The notes under the pieces: generated by a model
Databases searched by the model: none
What the model was told of the DNA's origin: nothing
Seen by the model: the letters and a program-made list of their open reading frames with translations, nothing else
Position numbers and translations under genes: made by a program
Shown: positions 17,547 through 24,497 of the stretch, piece by piece
Position numbering within the stretch: the first letter of the stretch is position 1
How the letters are laid out: each line of letters starts with the position of its first letter
Assembly: GCF_001315105.1 (NCBI RefSeq)
Contig: NZ_BAZR01000012.1
Span: 1-64,000 of the forward strand
Direction: 5' to 3'
DNA: 64,000 nt
Source: Paenibacillus sp. JCM 10914
GTDB lineage: Bacteria; Bacillota; Bacilli; Paenibacillales; Paenibacillaceae

Positions 17547-18326
17547 ATGGAACAGTTCACGTATAAAAAAGCATCCGGCATTACAGCGCTGTCCGCCAGC
17601 CTAACCGATTTTAAATATAAGAAACATTACCATGAGGAATATGCGCTTGGCGTAACCCTGCGCGGCATTCAGAAATACGTGCTGGATGGAAGCCAGCAAG
17701 TTTCCTGCCAAAGCGGAGTGATGCTGTTTCATCCCGAGCAGAACCATGACGGATGGTCACACGAGCGGTCAGGAATCGATTATGTTATGATCTATATTCA
17801 TCCGGACCTGTTCCTCGAGATGATTGGCAAACCGGATATCGTCCGGTTTCAATCGCCGGTTGTGTATCATGAAGGATTGCGCAACAGTATATTGAATGTG
17901 ACCAAGGCCGTATTTACGGGGCAGCCAGAGGCGCTGTGCCATGAACGATTGCTGGGGTTGGCTGCTCATTTCAATGAAGATATTCTGAACCCGGCTACGC
18001 AAAGCGACAATAGCTTCACCCTCAAAGCAAAGGAGTTAATGCATGATCATCTGGACCATGTGTTGAAGCTGGATGAATTGAGCGAGGCGTTCGGCATGTC
18101 CAAATTTCAGTTTATCCGCTCCTTTAAGGCGAATACGGGTCTATCTCCTTATCAATACTATCTGAATTGCAAGGTTGAGCGTGCCAAGCAGTTGATTGAA
18201 GGCAGCAGGGATGTGTATCAGGCCGTTGCCGAATGCGGGTTCACGGATCTGGCACACTTAAACCGCCATTTCAAGAACACGTACGGAACGACGGCCTATG
18301 ATTATATGTCACATCTGAGCAATTAA
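17547..18326 (+). CDS. AraC-family regulator paired with the LysE exporter
   Basis: 259 residues: an N-terminal AraC arabinose-binding-like domain (HYHEEYALGVTLRGIQKYV, VMLFHPEQNHDGWSH, the family's short cupin ligand pocket) and a C-terminal two-HTH domain at about 155-255 (LDELSEAFGMSKFQFIRSFK and VYQAVAECGFTDLAHLNRHF). Only six bases separate it from the LysE gene, so both are probably one transcript with autoregulation. The following methyltransferase starts 19 bases later on the same strand and may also belong to the unit. Confidence 0.86.
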   Translation: MEQFTYKKASGITALSASLTDFKYKKHYHEEYALGVTLRGIQKYVLDGSQQVSCQSGVMLFHPEQNHDGWSHERSGIDYVMIYIHPDLFLEMIGKPDIVRFQSPVVYHEGLRNSILNVTKAVFTGQPEALCHERLLGLAAHFNEDILNPATQSDNSFTLKAKELMHDHLDHVLKLDELSEAFGMSKFQFIRSFKANTGLSPYQYYLNCKVERAKQLIEGSRDVYQAVAECGFTDLAHLNRHFKNTYGTTAYDYMSHLSN

Positions 18327-18345
18327 AATGGAAGGAACGTTTCCT

Positions 18346-19082
18346 ATGGAATATTTGTATGAATCGGTTCAGCGCAGCTATGAGGATTATGCCAGTGGCC
18401 GGGTGTTATATAACGCGCATGGTACGACATCATTTCCGGTTCGGCTGGCAAGCGAGATTGCGCAGCGCTGCTTTCATATATTGGAGCAGAAGGGTGCTGG
18501 GGGACCATATTCGTTGTACGATCCGTGTTGTGGCGGAGCATATCTGTTGACGGTGCTGGGCCTTATGCACGGGCAGCGCTTCTCCAGCGTGATCGGCTCT
18601 GACGTGAACCCTGAAGTGCTTGCCATAGCCAACAAGAACTTATCTTTGCTTACTCATCAGGGGCTGGACCATCGGATCGGGCAACTTCAGGAACTATTCG
18701 AGCGCTATCACAAGCCCTCCCATCAGGAAGCACTCCAGAGCGCGGCGAGATTGAAAGTGCTGCTGGATCGTTCCCGGTTGGAGGACGCTTCGTGTTATCC
18801 AGCGGATATTACCGATTCGCAATCGCAAGCGGCGCTGAATCGGCCCGCCGGTATTCATATGGTGATCACCGACCTGCCGTATGGTGATATCGTGAGCTGG
18901 CATGGTGGCAGCGGCGAGCCGGTGCGTGAGTTTTTCGAACAAATCCATCCAATGCTGGACCCGGGCCATTCCGTTGTGGCTGTTATTGCGGATAAAGGCC
19001 AGAAGCTGCGGCATGACCGGTTTAAGCGACTGCAGCAGTTCAAGGCAGGCAAGCGCAGGTGGCCATCCTGGAACCGGTATGA
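18346..19082 (+). CDS. AviRa-like 23S rRNA methyltransferase, one frameshift near the end
   Basis: Start at 18346 (GGAAGGAAC nine bases upstream) rather than 18328. The SAM site reads LYDPCCGGAYLLTVLGL, then GSDVNPEVLAIANKNL, and the catalytic region is ITDLPYGDIVSWHG. This resembles AviRa of Streptomyces, which methylates G2535 of 23S rRNA and gives avilamycin resistance; AviRa-like proteins in Firmicutes may be housekeeping or confer orthosomycin tolerance. One base is lost at about 19058: with it, the end becomes KAGKRRVAILEPV and the stop is at 19080-19082. Without it, translation runs on in the wrong frame to 19122. Downstream of the LysE-AraC pair. Confidence 0.72.
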
Positions 19083-19173
19083 TGCGGGAGAAGTCTCTAT
19101 CCCCAGCCTCCATCGGAGATGATGATCGATGATTGAGGTCTAAATGGGGGAATGTTATGATAACAATCGGAAT

Positions 19174-19197
19174 GAGGACGGATGGCCGTCCGTCCTC
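19174..19197 (+). repeat. Inverted repeat in the intergenic region before the tailocin
   Basis: GAGGACGGA / TCCGTCCTC, a perfect 9-bp stem with a six-base loop and no T run. It lies 92 bases after the methyltransferase stop; role unknown. Confidence 0.45.
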
Positions 19198-19249
19198 CGT
19201 ACAACATCTTGAGCGGGGTTACTCCCTCCAAGAGCATAATGGCTGTTAG

Positions 19250-19297
19250 AAGTGACCCACGGTTTGCCAACCTTAAAGTGGGTCACTTCTTTTTTTG
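19250..19297 (+). terminator. Rho-independent terminator at the left tailocin border
   Basis: AAGTGACCCAC / GTGGGTCACTT, an 11-bp perfect stem with a 17-base loop, followed by CTTTTTTTT. It ends plus-strand transcription of the LysE-AraC-methyltransferase unit just before the convergent tailocin repressor genes. Confidence 0.85.
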
Positions 19298-19321
19298 GTC
19301 AATAAAGGAACGTATGTTCGA

Positions 19322-19747
19322 TCAAAAACGAAAAAAATATAGCATTTCCTGCGGAATGCCAGCCCGGAGATAAAATTCGTGCAGTGATTCCCCCGGTCCT
19401 ATAGCTAGCTCGGCGGTTAGCAACGCAATCGCGAAGCGGTTCGCCTGCCGCTCGAACTTGCCCGGGCTGAAATACGAGTGCTCCTCCAGGAAGAATCGAT
19501 TAATGCCTTTATGCAGTCGGTCGTGACCGAGCTCGTGGGCGCACACAAACCGCTGCCAAGCCGGAGGCAACTGGTTATGAATGACGATAAATCGCCGCCT
19601 TAGCTTACGGAAGTAAAGCCCCTTGGTCGTGGTGCCCAAGTCCGCGAAGCGGATATGAATGCCGAGTGCGGCAGCGATCTCAAAGGGGCAGTTCGTATGA
19701 TGCTTGCGGATCAATTGATGGATCGTAGGCTCTATCCGATCATCCAT
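19322..19747 (-). CDS. ImmA/IrrE-family zinc metallopeptidase
   Basis: 141 residues with the zinc motif HELGHDRLH at about residues 70-78 (HExxH), preceded by RFIVIHNQLPP and followed by the third-ligand region FERQANRFAIALL (E/A-N-x-F-A). This is the family of ImmA, which cleaves the phage/ICE repressor ImmR on DNA damage or quorum signals. It is directly downstream (69 bp) of the XRE gene on the same strand, the standard repressor-antirepressor pair, so its substrate is most likely that XRE protein. AGGTGA precedes the ATG. Confidence 0.85.
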   Translation of the reverse strand: MDDRIEPTIHQLIRKHHTNCPFEIAAALGIHIRFADLGTTTKGLYFRKLRRRFIVIHNQLPPAWQRFVCAHELGHDRLHKGINRFFLEEHSYFSPGKFERQANRFAIALLTAELAIGPGESLHEFYLRAGIPQEMLYFFRF

Positions 19748-19816
19748 GCGGGTTCACCTGCCATTTTAATAAAATTTGAATCATTGTAAAGGTTGATAAC
19801 TCCTCTTCGCGTTGAA

Positions 19817-20236
19817 TTATTTCTTCCGCTTGTTCATCTGCTTGGCTTCCCAGAACAGGCCGGTCAGCACGTCCTTAATGCGCTGCTTATCCTCTTGCGC
19901 GAGGGGAATCCCGTCAAACATTAGCTCGCCGTCATCTTCGAGCATCTTCTTAAAATCCCGCTTGTCCCGATAGGTCGCCCATGGGGGTGCTGCCGATTCA
20001 ATATCAGGATGCTCCTCATGTTTCAAATATCCCGCCTTATCCATTAAATCTTCGTAAGGAATTTGAAGCGCCTCTGCAATTTTACGCAGGGTATGCGGCT
20101 TCGGGATACCTCTTAATCCGTTCTCAATCCGGGAGATTTGGGAACCGCTTATGTCAGCTGCTTGTGCCAGCTGGTTGATGCTTAAACCCTGGTCTTCCCT
20201 AACTTCCTTTAAGTATGCTCCGAATGAATGCTCCAC
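19817..20236 (-). CDS. XRE-family repressor of the tailocin
   Basis: 139 residues from a GTG at 20236 (AAGGAG twelve bases ahead). Residues about 6-65 are the HTH: YLKEVREDQGLSINQLAQAA, ISGSQISRIENGLRG with ISGSQISRIE as recognition helix. Residues 66-139 form a charged linker and tail that would be the cleavage/dimer part. It is divergent from the ArpU-type activator. Three TTGCCA/TGGCAA-type palindromes lie in the shared upstream region, one covering its own -35 box, so autorepression and silencing of the tail operon are expected. ImmA next door would relieve it. Confidence 0.85.
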   Translation of the reverse strand: MEHSFGAYLKEVREDQGLSINQLAQAADISGSQISRIENGLRGIPKPHTLRKIAEALQIPYEDLMDKAGYLKHEEHPDIESAAPPWATYRDKRDFKKMLEDDGELMFDGIPLAQEDKQRIKDVLTGLFWEAKQMNKRKK

Positions 20237-20282
20237 GCGTTATGGCCACTCCTTACCTTATCTATCTTCAACTCATACTTCC

Positions 20283-20312
20283 AGTATAAACGCATTCCCA
20301 CACCTTTGCCAA
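20283..20312 (-). promoter_or_regulatory. Promoter of the XRE-ImmA operon
   Basis: On the minus strand, TTGGCA at 20312-20307, 18 bases, then TATACT at 20288-20283. The -35 hexamer lies inside operator 1 (20306-20319), so bound repressor would block its own promoter. Confidence 0.6.
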
Positions 20313-20349
20313 CAGGTAAAAAATAATGAGTATTATTGCCAAAAGGCAA
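20306..20349. promoter_or_regulatory. Tailocin repressor operators 1 and 2
   Basis: TTGCCAACAGGTAA at 20306-20319 and the perfect palindrome TTGCCAAAAGGCAA at 20336-20349, centres 30 bp (about three helical turns) apart. Together with a third copy at 20480-20493 they define a TTGCCA-N2-GGCAA motif restricted to the divergent regulator region. Binding by the XRE protein is inference from position. Confidence 0.65.
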
Positions 20350-20401
20350 GGAAATTGAAGCCAGCATCCAGGATTTCGGTAAAAGTTCACGTAATCGGCG
20401 G

Positions 20402-20431
20402 TTTACCCATCTCTCCAAATAGTGGTATATT
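20402..20431 (+). promoter_or_regulatory. Candidate promoter towards the tail operon activator
   Basis: TTTACC at 20402-20407, 18 bases, TATATT at 20426-20431. Directly downstream, at 20441-20460, ACGAAC occurs twice eleven bases apart (20442-20447 and 20454-20459), resembling half-sites of the Bacillus LexA box. Confidence 0.4.
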
Positions 20432-20479
20432 AATTTAAAATACGAACGAATATACGAACAAGTGGTTGTAGATTCAACA

Positions 20480-20493
20480 CTGCCAAATGGCAA
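20480..20493. promoter_or_regulatory. Tailocin repressor operator 3
   Basis: CTGCCAAATGGCAA, with TGCCA/TGGCA arms, lies 43 bases before the ArpU-type start. It is the same motif as operators 1 and 2 and would act as a roadblock or far operator for the plus-strand promoter. Confidence 0.6.
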
Positions 20494-20535
20494 TAAGAGT
20501 TACCATCAACGATTATTATGGGGAGTGAAGACGGT

Positions 20536-20997
20536 ATGAATCCGATATTACCGGAATTGGACAAGCGAAGAACCCAGCAGGCTGTAGAAGCGTTATTTGA
20601 GAAGTATCGCATATATAAGACGATCACATTCGAAATAAGAGAGGTGAGTGTAACAGCATCCTATACGGAGCGATTTCACGGTCCCACCAACGTCACCTCA
20701 GATCAAACCGCACAGGCAGCCATTTATAATGTAGATGTGCCCGCGGCGAGGCAGCATTATTGCCAGACAATTGAAATGATGGTGGACAGGCTGAGTGAAC
20801 GCGAACAGCTACTGATACGCGAGCGCTATATGAAGCAAGACGACGTCTACGATTATAAAGTATACAATCATATTCTCGATCCACCGGTCAGCAAGGACAC
20901 GTACACCAGGATTCGCGCCCGCGCGTTCTATAAACTGGCGCTGGCTTTTGCAGACAGAGGACTGTTGGAGTTGCAGGAACTGCAGAAGGTGATGTAA
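20536..20997 (+). CDS. ArpU-type phage transcriptional activator
   Basis: 153 residues from the ATG at 20536 (GGGGAGTGA seven bases ahead; an in-frame ATG at 20518 covers that site). The N-terminal ILPELDKRRTQQAVEALFEKYRIY and C-terminal LSEREQLLIRERYM, followed by SKDTYTRIRARAFYKLALAF, match the ArpU family of late-gene regulators, whose C-terminus resembles sigma-factor region 4. It takes the place of the sigma-like activator Xpf of PBSX and probably switches on the tail genes from a promoter in the 21.0-21.3 kb gap. It has its own terminator. Confidence 0.75.
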   Translation: MNPILPELDKRRTQQAVEALFEKYRIYKTITFEIREVSVTASYTERFHGPTNVTSDQTAQAAIYNVDVPAARQHYCQTIEMMVDRLSEREQLLIRERYMKQDDVYDYKVYNHILDPPVSKDTYTRIRARAFYKLALAFADRGLLELQELQKVM

Positions 20998-21019
20998 TTA
21001 TTTTACACATGTATAACAG

Positions 21020-21052
21020 AACCGGAGGGCCTTAGTGGTCTTCCGGTTTTTT
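21020..21052 (+). terminator. Terminator after the ArpU-type gene
   Basis: AACCGGA / TTCCGGTT arms closed by a GGGCC/GGTC inner part and followed by TTTTTT. Confidence 0.75.
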
Positions 21053-21095
21053 ATGTTCGTATTCGGAGGAAGAAAGTTGTTTTTAGTTTTAAATA

Positions 21096-21109
21096 CGAAC
21101 ATATATTCG
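21096..21109. promoter_or_regulatory. LexA (DinR)-like box
   Basis: CGAACATATATTCG differs at one position from the Bacillus SOS consensus CGAAC-N4-GTTCG. It sits ahead of the tail operon and suggests induction by DNA damage, as known for PBSX. A single site found by eye; binding not shown. Confidence 0.5.
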
Positions 21110-21250
21110 TACTATTTTCCGCCCGTACGCCTCTGAAAGATCGATTGATTTCATCCAACTAACCGTCAGCGCATCCGTTTCAGGGGTGTAAGATTGTATC
21201 ATCGGGAATGAAGCAATACAGGCATACCGAACACACACGGTGTACGTGAG

Positions 21251-21274
21251 CCGGCCATGATGGGCCGGTTTTTT
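21251..21274 (+). terminator. Terminator/attenuator ahead of the tail operon
   Basis: CCGGCC / GGCCGG perfect stem with a six-base loop and six T, 63 bases before the first tail-side reading frame. Confidence 0.75.
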
Positions 21275-21336
21275 GCTGCGGTGATGTCGAATTGGTCTCA
21301 TTCCCGACCATCTTCAAGAAAGGAGGAGCCGAATTG

Positions 21337-21402
21337 ATGATGCACATTACCTTCGATACTTCCTTGGGCAGTGCCAACAAGGATGGGCTGGTTATGACAT
21401 GA
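21337..21402 (+). CDS. Possible 21-residue leader or remnant peptide
   Basis: ATGATG at 21337 follows an AAAGGAGGAG ribosome binding site about eleven bases upstream, reads 21 codons (MMHITFDTSLGSANKDGLVM) and stops inside the next start (ATGA overlap at 21399-21402). It is either a small translationally coupled gene or the end of a degraded head-side gene. No family recognised. Confidence 0.35.
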   Translation: MMHITFDTSLGSANKDGLVMT

Positions 21403-21659
21403 GGAGCACGCTGAAAGATGCCGTAATCGGCATCGTGCCCGCCTTAAGAGATCGAGTCTATGACATTCATCCGCCGGATGGTATCCAAGACGCATCGTAT
21501 GCGGTCCTGACACTCGGAGAAGAGGTGTGGAAATCGGCTTGGGCAGGGTATCGACAAGTGATACGCCTGAAGCTGTACGGGGAGCGATCCTCGCTGGCTG
21601 CTGGAAAAATTGTTCGGGTGCTCTCAGATCATTTCAGTATGAAAGCTAAAATAAGCTAA
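21399..21659 (+). CDS. Phage tail completion-like protein, probably truncated
   Basis: 86 residues. The first 70 (VPALRDRVYDIHPPDGIQ, then SYAVLTLGEEVWKSAWAGYR, IRLKLYGERSS) resemble DUF3168/head-tail-joining-type minor proteins that precede the tail genes in PBSX-like prophages, but these are normally 110-140 residues and this one ends soon after LAAGKIVRVLSDHF. AT-rich DNA of the spike cassette begins right after its stop, so the cassette insertion may have removed its C-terminus. Function in the particle uncertain. Confidence 0.45.
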   Translation: MRSTLKDAVIGIVPALRDRVYDIHPPDGIQDASYAVLTLGEEVWKSAWAGYRQVIRLKLYGERSSLAAGKIVRVLSDHFSMKAKIS

Positions 21660-21691
21660 AGTGAATAGGTTTAATTAAGGAGTGATATTCA

Positions 21692-22018
21692 ATGGATCAT
21701 TTGAATGGAATGTTTACCGGTCAATTTTCAGCAGAATTAAATGCGACAGGTTCTAGCTCCTTACATCATGGTTTAATTAACATTACGACAGCTGGATCTG
21801 TCGTTCAACTGCCTAGTATTTCATGTAGAGAAATAACAATAATTGCAAAAGAAAGCAATATAGGGATCATTTATGTGGGTGGACAAGGCTGTAGCGCTGT
21901 GTCATATGGTGCAAAGCTAAAAGGCGACAACTCAATTACGCTTCCAGTAAATAACGCAAATTTAATCTATCTAGATGCATCTGTAGATGGGGAGGGTATA
22001 TCTTATGTCGCGCTATAA
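21692..22018 (+). CDS. Small beta-rich phage structural/adhesin-like protein
   Basis: 108 residues, start supported by AAGGAG seven to eight bases upstream. The sequence alternates hydrophobic and polar residues and ends NANLIYLDASVDGEGISYVAL, a pattern I associate with small beta-sandwich phage tail proteins (carbohydrate-binding or fibre-associated). It overlaps the following spike gene by 14 bases and is AT-rich like it, so both form one imported cassette. No enzymatic motif. Low certainty about role. Confidence 0.45.
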   Translation: MDHLNGMFTGQFSAELNATGSSSLHHGLINITTAGSVVQLPSISCREITIIAKESNIGIIYVGGQGCSAVSYGAKLKGDNSITLPVNNANLIYLDASVDGEGISYVAL

Positions 22019-23876
22019 TCCGATTCCAGATATCAGTCTTTTGGCAGATCGTTTTCGTCTAGTTGAAAATCGTGTGAATGTTCTAGCTTTAGGGGCGGAT
22101 CCAATGGGCATAAAAGATTCGACAGATGCGCTGCAGGCGGCCCTGAATCTATGTAAACCGGGTAAATTCAACACTGTTTATGTACCAATCGGTAAGTATA
22201 AGATTACTCGCACGTTGAAACTACCTTTTCAGCAACGGCCGAATACTTATCATACCGAAGGATTTGGGTTTAAGCTCGTTGGAGACGGAATATATGATAC
22301 CGGGTTTATTTACGATGGCATCGGTTACATTTTTGAGTCCGATCATGATATGACGGAAGCCTGCTTGTTTCAAGATTTTTATATGAATCACAGAAATGGC
22401 AGTGGCATCCATCTTATTCAGGGTGCCCACCAAATGTTCGAACGAGTAAGTTCAACTGCAGTTGGACACGGAAAATATGGTGTCTACATTCAGGGATTGG
22501 TTGGTGAGCCCACTCCAGAGAGACCCAATCGGGAAACTGCCGGATATGGCTCGTATATGGTTTCTTTTCGAAACTGCAGATTTTGGCAAGAACATGGGGG
22601 GTATAAGGGCACTGGAGTCAGGGTGGAAGATTCCGTACTTTGCACGGAATTCCGAAATTGTTTCTTTTCAAGATCGTTAGCTAATTTTCCACATCTTGAG
22701 TTGGTTCGATGCGATACTGTGACCGTGGATAATTGCGCATTCGAACGTTCGGAGCAAGAGGGTATCCCTGAAGCTGATCCTGCAAACGGTAGAACAGAAG
22801 AAATGGTAGCGGCCGAGTCGCGTGCGGCGAATGCGCTGATGACCGAACCTTTAATCAAGTTGGATGCATGCCATTCGGTTAAACTTCTTAATTGTCATGC
22901 TGAATGGACGTTCGAGGCTTTTGTGGGAATTTACGGCCATACTTCCGGGGTAATCATCGACGGGGGAAAACTAGCACATTACGCAATCGATACCTATAAT
23001 CCAAATAAGGGTTACCTTGTCGTGGTCGATGATAACTCCGTACATTCTCGTGATATATACATTACAAGAAACACGTATCGAACGCAGGTAGATCATGAAG
23101 GGTCAACGGTCGGGCCGGAGTGGATTGATAATGTGGGTTGTGTCTCCATTCAAAATCATTATGATTATACCCCGTACTCGAATGCAAATGACCAGCATGA
23201 GCGCCGAAGTGTTCCGAGAATCGGATCGGCAGGTGCGAATATTCTAAAAAACCCGTCTCTATTTGCTGTCGGACAGGGTTCACAGCCTCAAGATATAGAT
23301 TTGGTTGAAGGTGAATGGACCTGGAGACAGCTGGATTATAAGTCGGGCATAAATGTCAAACAATCGAAAGCAGACGGTTCTAAATGCAGATTCCGAATGA
23401 AAACCGTGGAAAGCATGGATAAGTGGGATTTCTATACTTTCGTTTTCATTGGACGCAACCGTTCGGGGGTATCTAATCAGATATGGATCGATATTGGCGG
23501 AGATACCAATGATTTTGTGGTGAGAACACCAAGCGGAGATCAGCAATTTACTCAAACCCAAACCTTTAAGGCAAAACAAACGGAAATTGTAGATATCGTA
23601 GTTTATCAGGCGATTGATATCGATATCTTGGCGATGTATGTAGTACCTGGATTGGCTACGGAACTGCCTTATGGCTCTGAAGTGTTAGCAGCCTCCAAAA
23701 TGGAAGTGGTGGGGTTACAGGCTTCGGGCGTTCAGTTAATAGCACAGCCATCACTTCCTCCGGCTTCTTGGGAAACTAGAGGAATGATTGTTAGGCAAGA
23801 CGGTAATGGCGAAGAGGACAAGATATTCATTTGCAAGCGATTAAGCGATGGTTCTTTTACATGGCGTGAAATATAA
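22005..23876 (+). CDS. Pectate-lyase-superfamily beta-helix protein, probable tail spike
   Basis: 623 residues from the ATG at 22005 (GGGGAGGG eight bases upstream). After a short N-terminal PDISLLADRFRLVENRVNVLA linker comes LGADPMGIKDSTDALQAALN, the opening motif of the Pectate_lyase_3 / glycoside hydrolase 28-like right-handed beta-helix. Long repeated beta-strand sequence follows to about residue 400, then a beta-rich C-terminal part with WTWRQLDYKSG and YVVPGLATELPYG that looks like a tail-end receptor or trimerisation domain. Such proteins serve phages as spikes cleaving surface polysaccharide. No signal peptide, consistent with particle assembly. Unusual position, upstream of the sheath; AT-richer than flanking tail genes. 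Confidence 0.7.
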   Translation: MSRYNPIPDISLLADRFRLVENRVNVLALGADPMGIKDSTDALQAALNLCKPGKFNTVYVPIGKYKITRTLKLPFQQRPNTYHTEGFGFKLVGDGIYDTGFIYDGIGYIFESDHDMTEACLFQDFYMNHRNGSGIHLIQGAHQMFERVSSTAVGHGKYGVYIQGLVGEPTPERPNRETAGYGSYMVSFRNCRFWQEHGGYKGTGVRVEDSVLCTEFRNCFFSRSLANFPHLELVRCDTVTVDNCAFERSEQEGIPEADPANGRTEEMVAAESRAANALMTEPLIKLDACHSVKLLNCHAEWTFEAFVGIYGHTSGVIIDGGKLAHYAIDTYNPNKGYLVVVDDNSVHSRDIYITRNTYRTQVDHEGSTVGPEWIDNVGCVSIQNHYDYTPYSNANDQHERRSVPRIGSAGANILKNPSLFAVGQGSQPQDIDLVEGEWTWRQLDYKSGINVKQSKADGSKCRFRMKTVESMDKWDFYTFVFIGRNRSGVSNQIWIDIGGDTNDFVVRTPSGDQQFTQTQTFKAKQTEIVDIVVYQAIDIDILAMYVVPGLATELPYGSEVLAASKMEVVGLQASGVQLIAQPSLPPASWETRGMIVRQDGNGEEDKIFICKRLSDGSFTWREI

Positions 23877-23895
23877 GTTGAAAGGAGGCCCACCC

Positions 23896-24327
23896 ATGCC
23901 CACCCACCCAACACGCACCGCCCTGGTAACCAAACTCACAACTTGGTTCCCAGACATCCCACTCATTTTCCGAGAGGACGGTACACAATCACCCCAATCC
24001 CCATACTTCCGGACAGAGCTGGCGCTTGCCGAGCTCGTTCCTCTCTCGAAGAGCCGCTATGCGGCTCGTTTTCATTTCCGGATCTTTTACGTCACGGGGC
24101 CAGGCATGCAGCCAGTGTCCGCGATCATGGACCAGATGCTGGAGACCCTGACTTCCCTCGAAGTCAACGACAGGTTGTGCCGAGCTTCGTCCGTGGCGTG
24201 GCAACGACCGGAAGCGGAGTCGGAGGAAGGATTTTTTCGCGCAGAGTACGCCATTCAGTTGACAACCGATCAGGTCGAAACAGGAACCAAGATGCAAACA
24301 TTGAAACAGGGAGGCGGATTGAAATGA
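23896..24327 (+). CDS. Phage tail terminator family protein (XkdJ-like)
   Basis: 143 residues starting at 23896 behind AAAGGAGG (an upstream in-frame ATG at 23848 lies inside the spike gene). TALVTKLTTWFPDIPLIFRED at the start and RYAARFHFRIFYVTGPGMQP in the middle suit the small tail-terminator/head-joining proteins that cap the tail tube. Length and position match XkdJ of PBSX, just ahead of the sheath. In a headless tail it would close the upper end of the tube. It overlaps the next gene by four bases (ATGA). Confidence 0.6.
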   Translation: MPTHPTRTALVTKLTTWFPDIPLIFREDGTQSPQSPYFRTELALAELVPLSKSRYAARFHFRIFYVTGPGMQPVSAIMDQMLETLTSLEVNDRLCRASSVAWQRPEAESEEGFFRAEYAIQLTTDQVETGTKMQTLKQGGGLK

Positions 24328-24497
24328 GTAAAAAAGAGACAGCACCTGCATTTAACAAGCACCAACTGGCACAGTCCCATCAATTCAGTAATCGCGAGAA
24401 GGATGTGCTGAGCGCCATTCTTGAAGAGGGCAAGACATACACGATCCAGCAAGCGAAAGAGCAGATTACGACATTTTTGAAAAAGGAGGTCATTTAA
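24324..24497 (+). CDS. Small conserved tail-operon protein
   Basis: 57 residues; GGGAGGCGG lies six bases ahead of the ATG, and the stop touches the sheath start. The product is charged and helical (FNKHQLAQSHQFSNREKDVL, then EEGKTYTIQQAKEQITTFLK). Small proteins at this position before the sheath are seen in many PBSX-like loci; no function is known to me. The coding start overlaps the previous stop, so translation is coupled. Confidence 0.65.
   Translation: MSKKETAPAFNKHQLAQSHQFSNREKDVLSAILEEGKTYTIQQAKEQITTFLKKEVI

Larger units (their letters stand above)
20998..21336 (+). promoter_or_regulatory. Control region between activator and tail operon
   Basis: A 339-bp stretch without a long gene. 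It holds a terminator for the activator, a near-consensus LexA-type box at 21096-21109, and a second terminator-like hairpin at 21251-21274, which would end any transcript begun near the box before the first tail gene. That suggests either antitermination or a short regulatory RNA from about 21120 to 21274. No promoter with two good hexamers is obvious. Confidence 0.45.
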
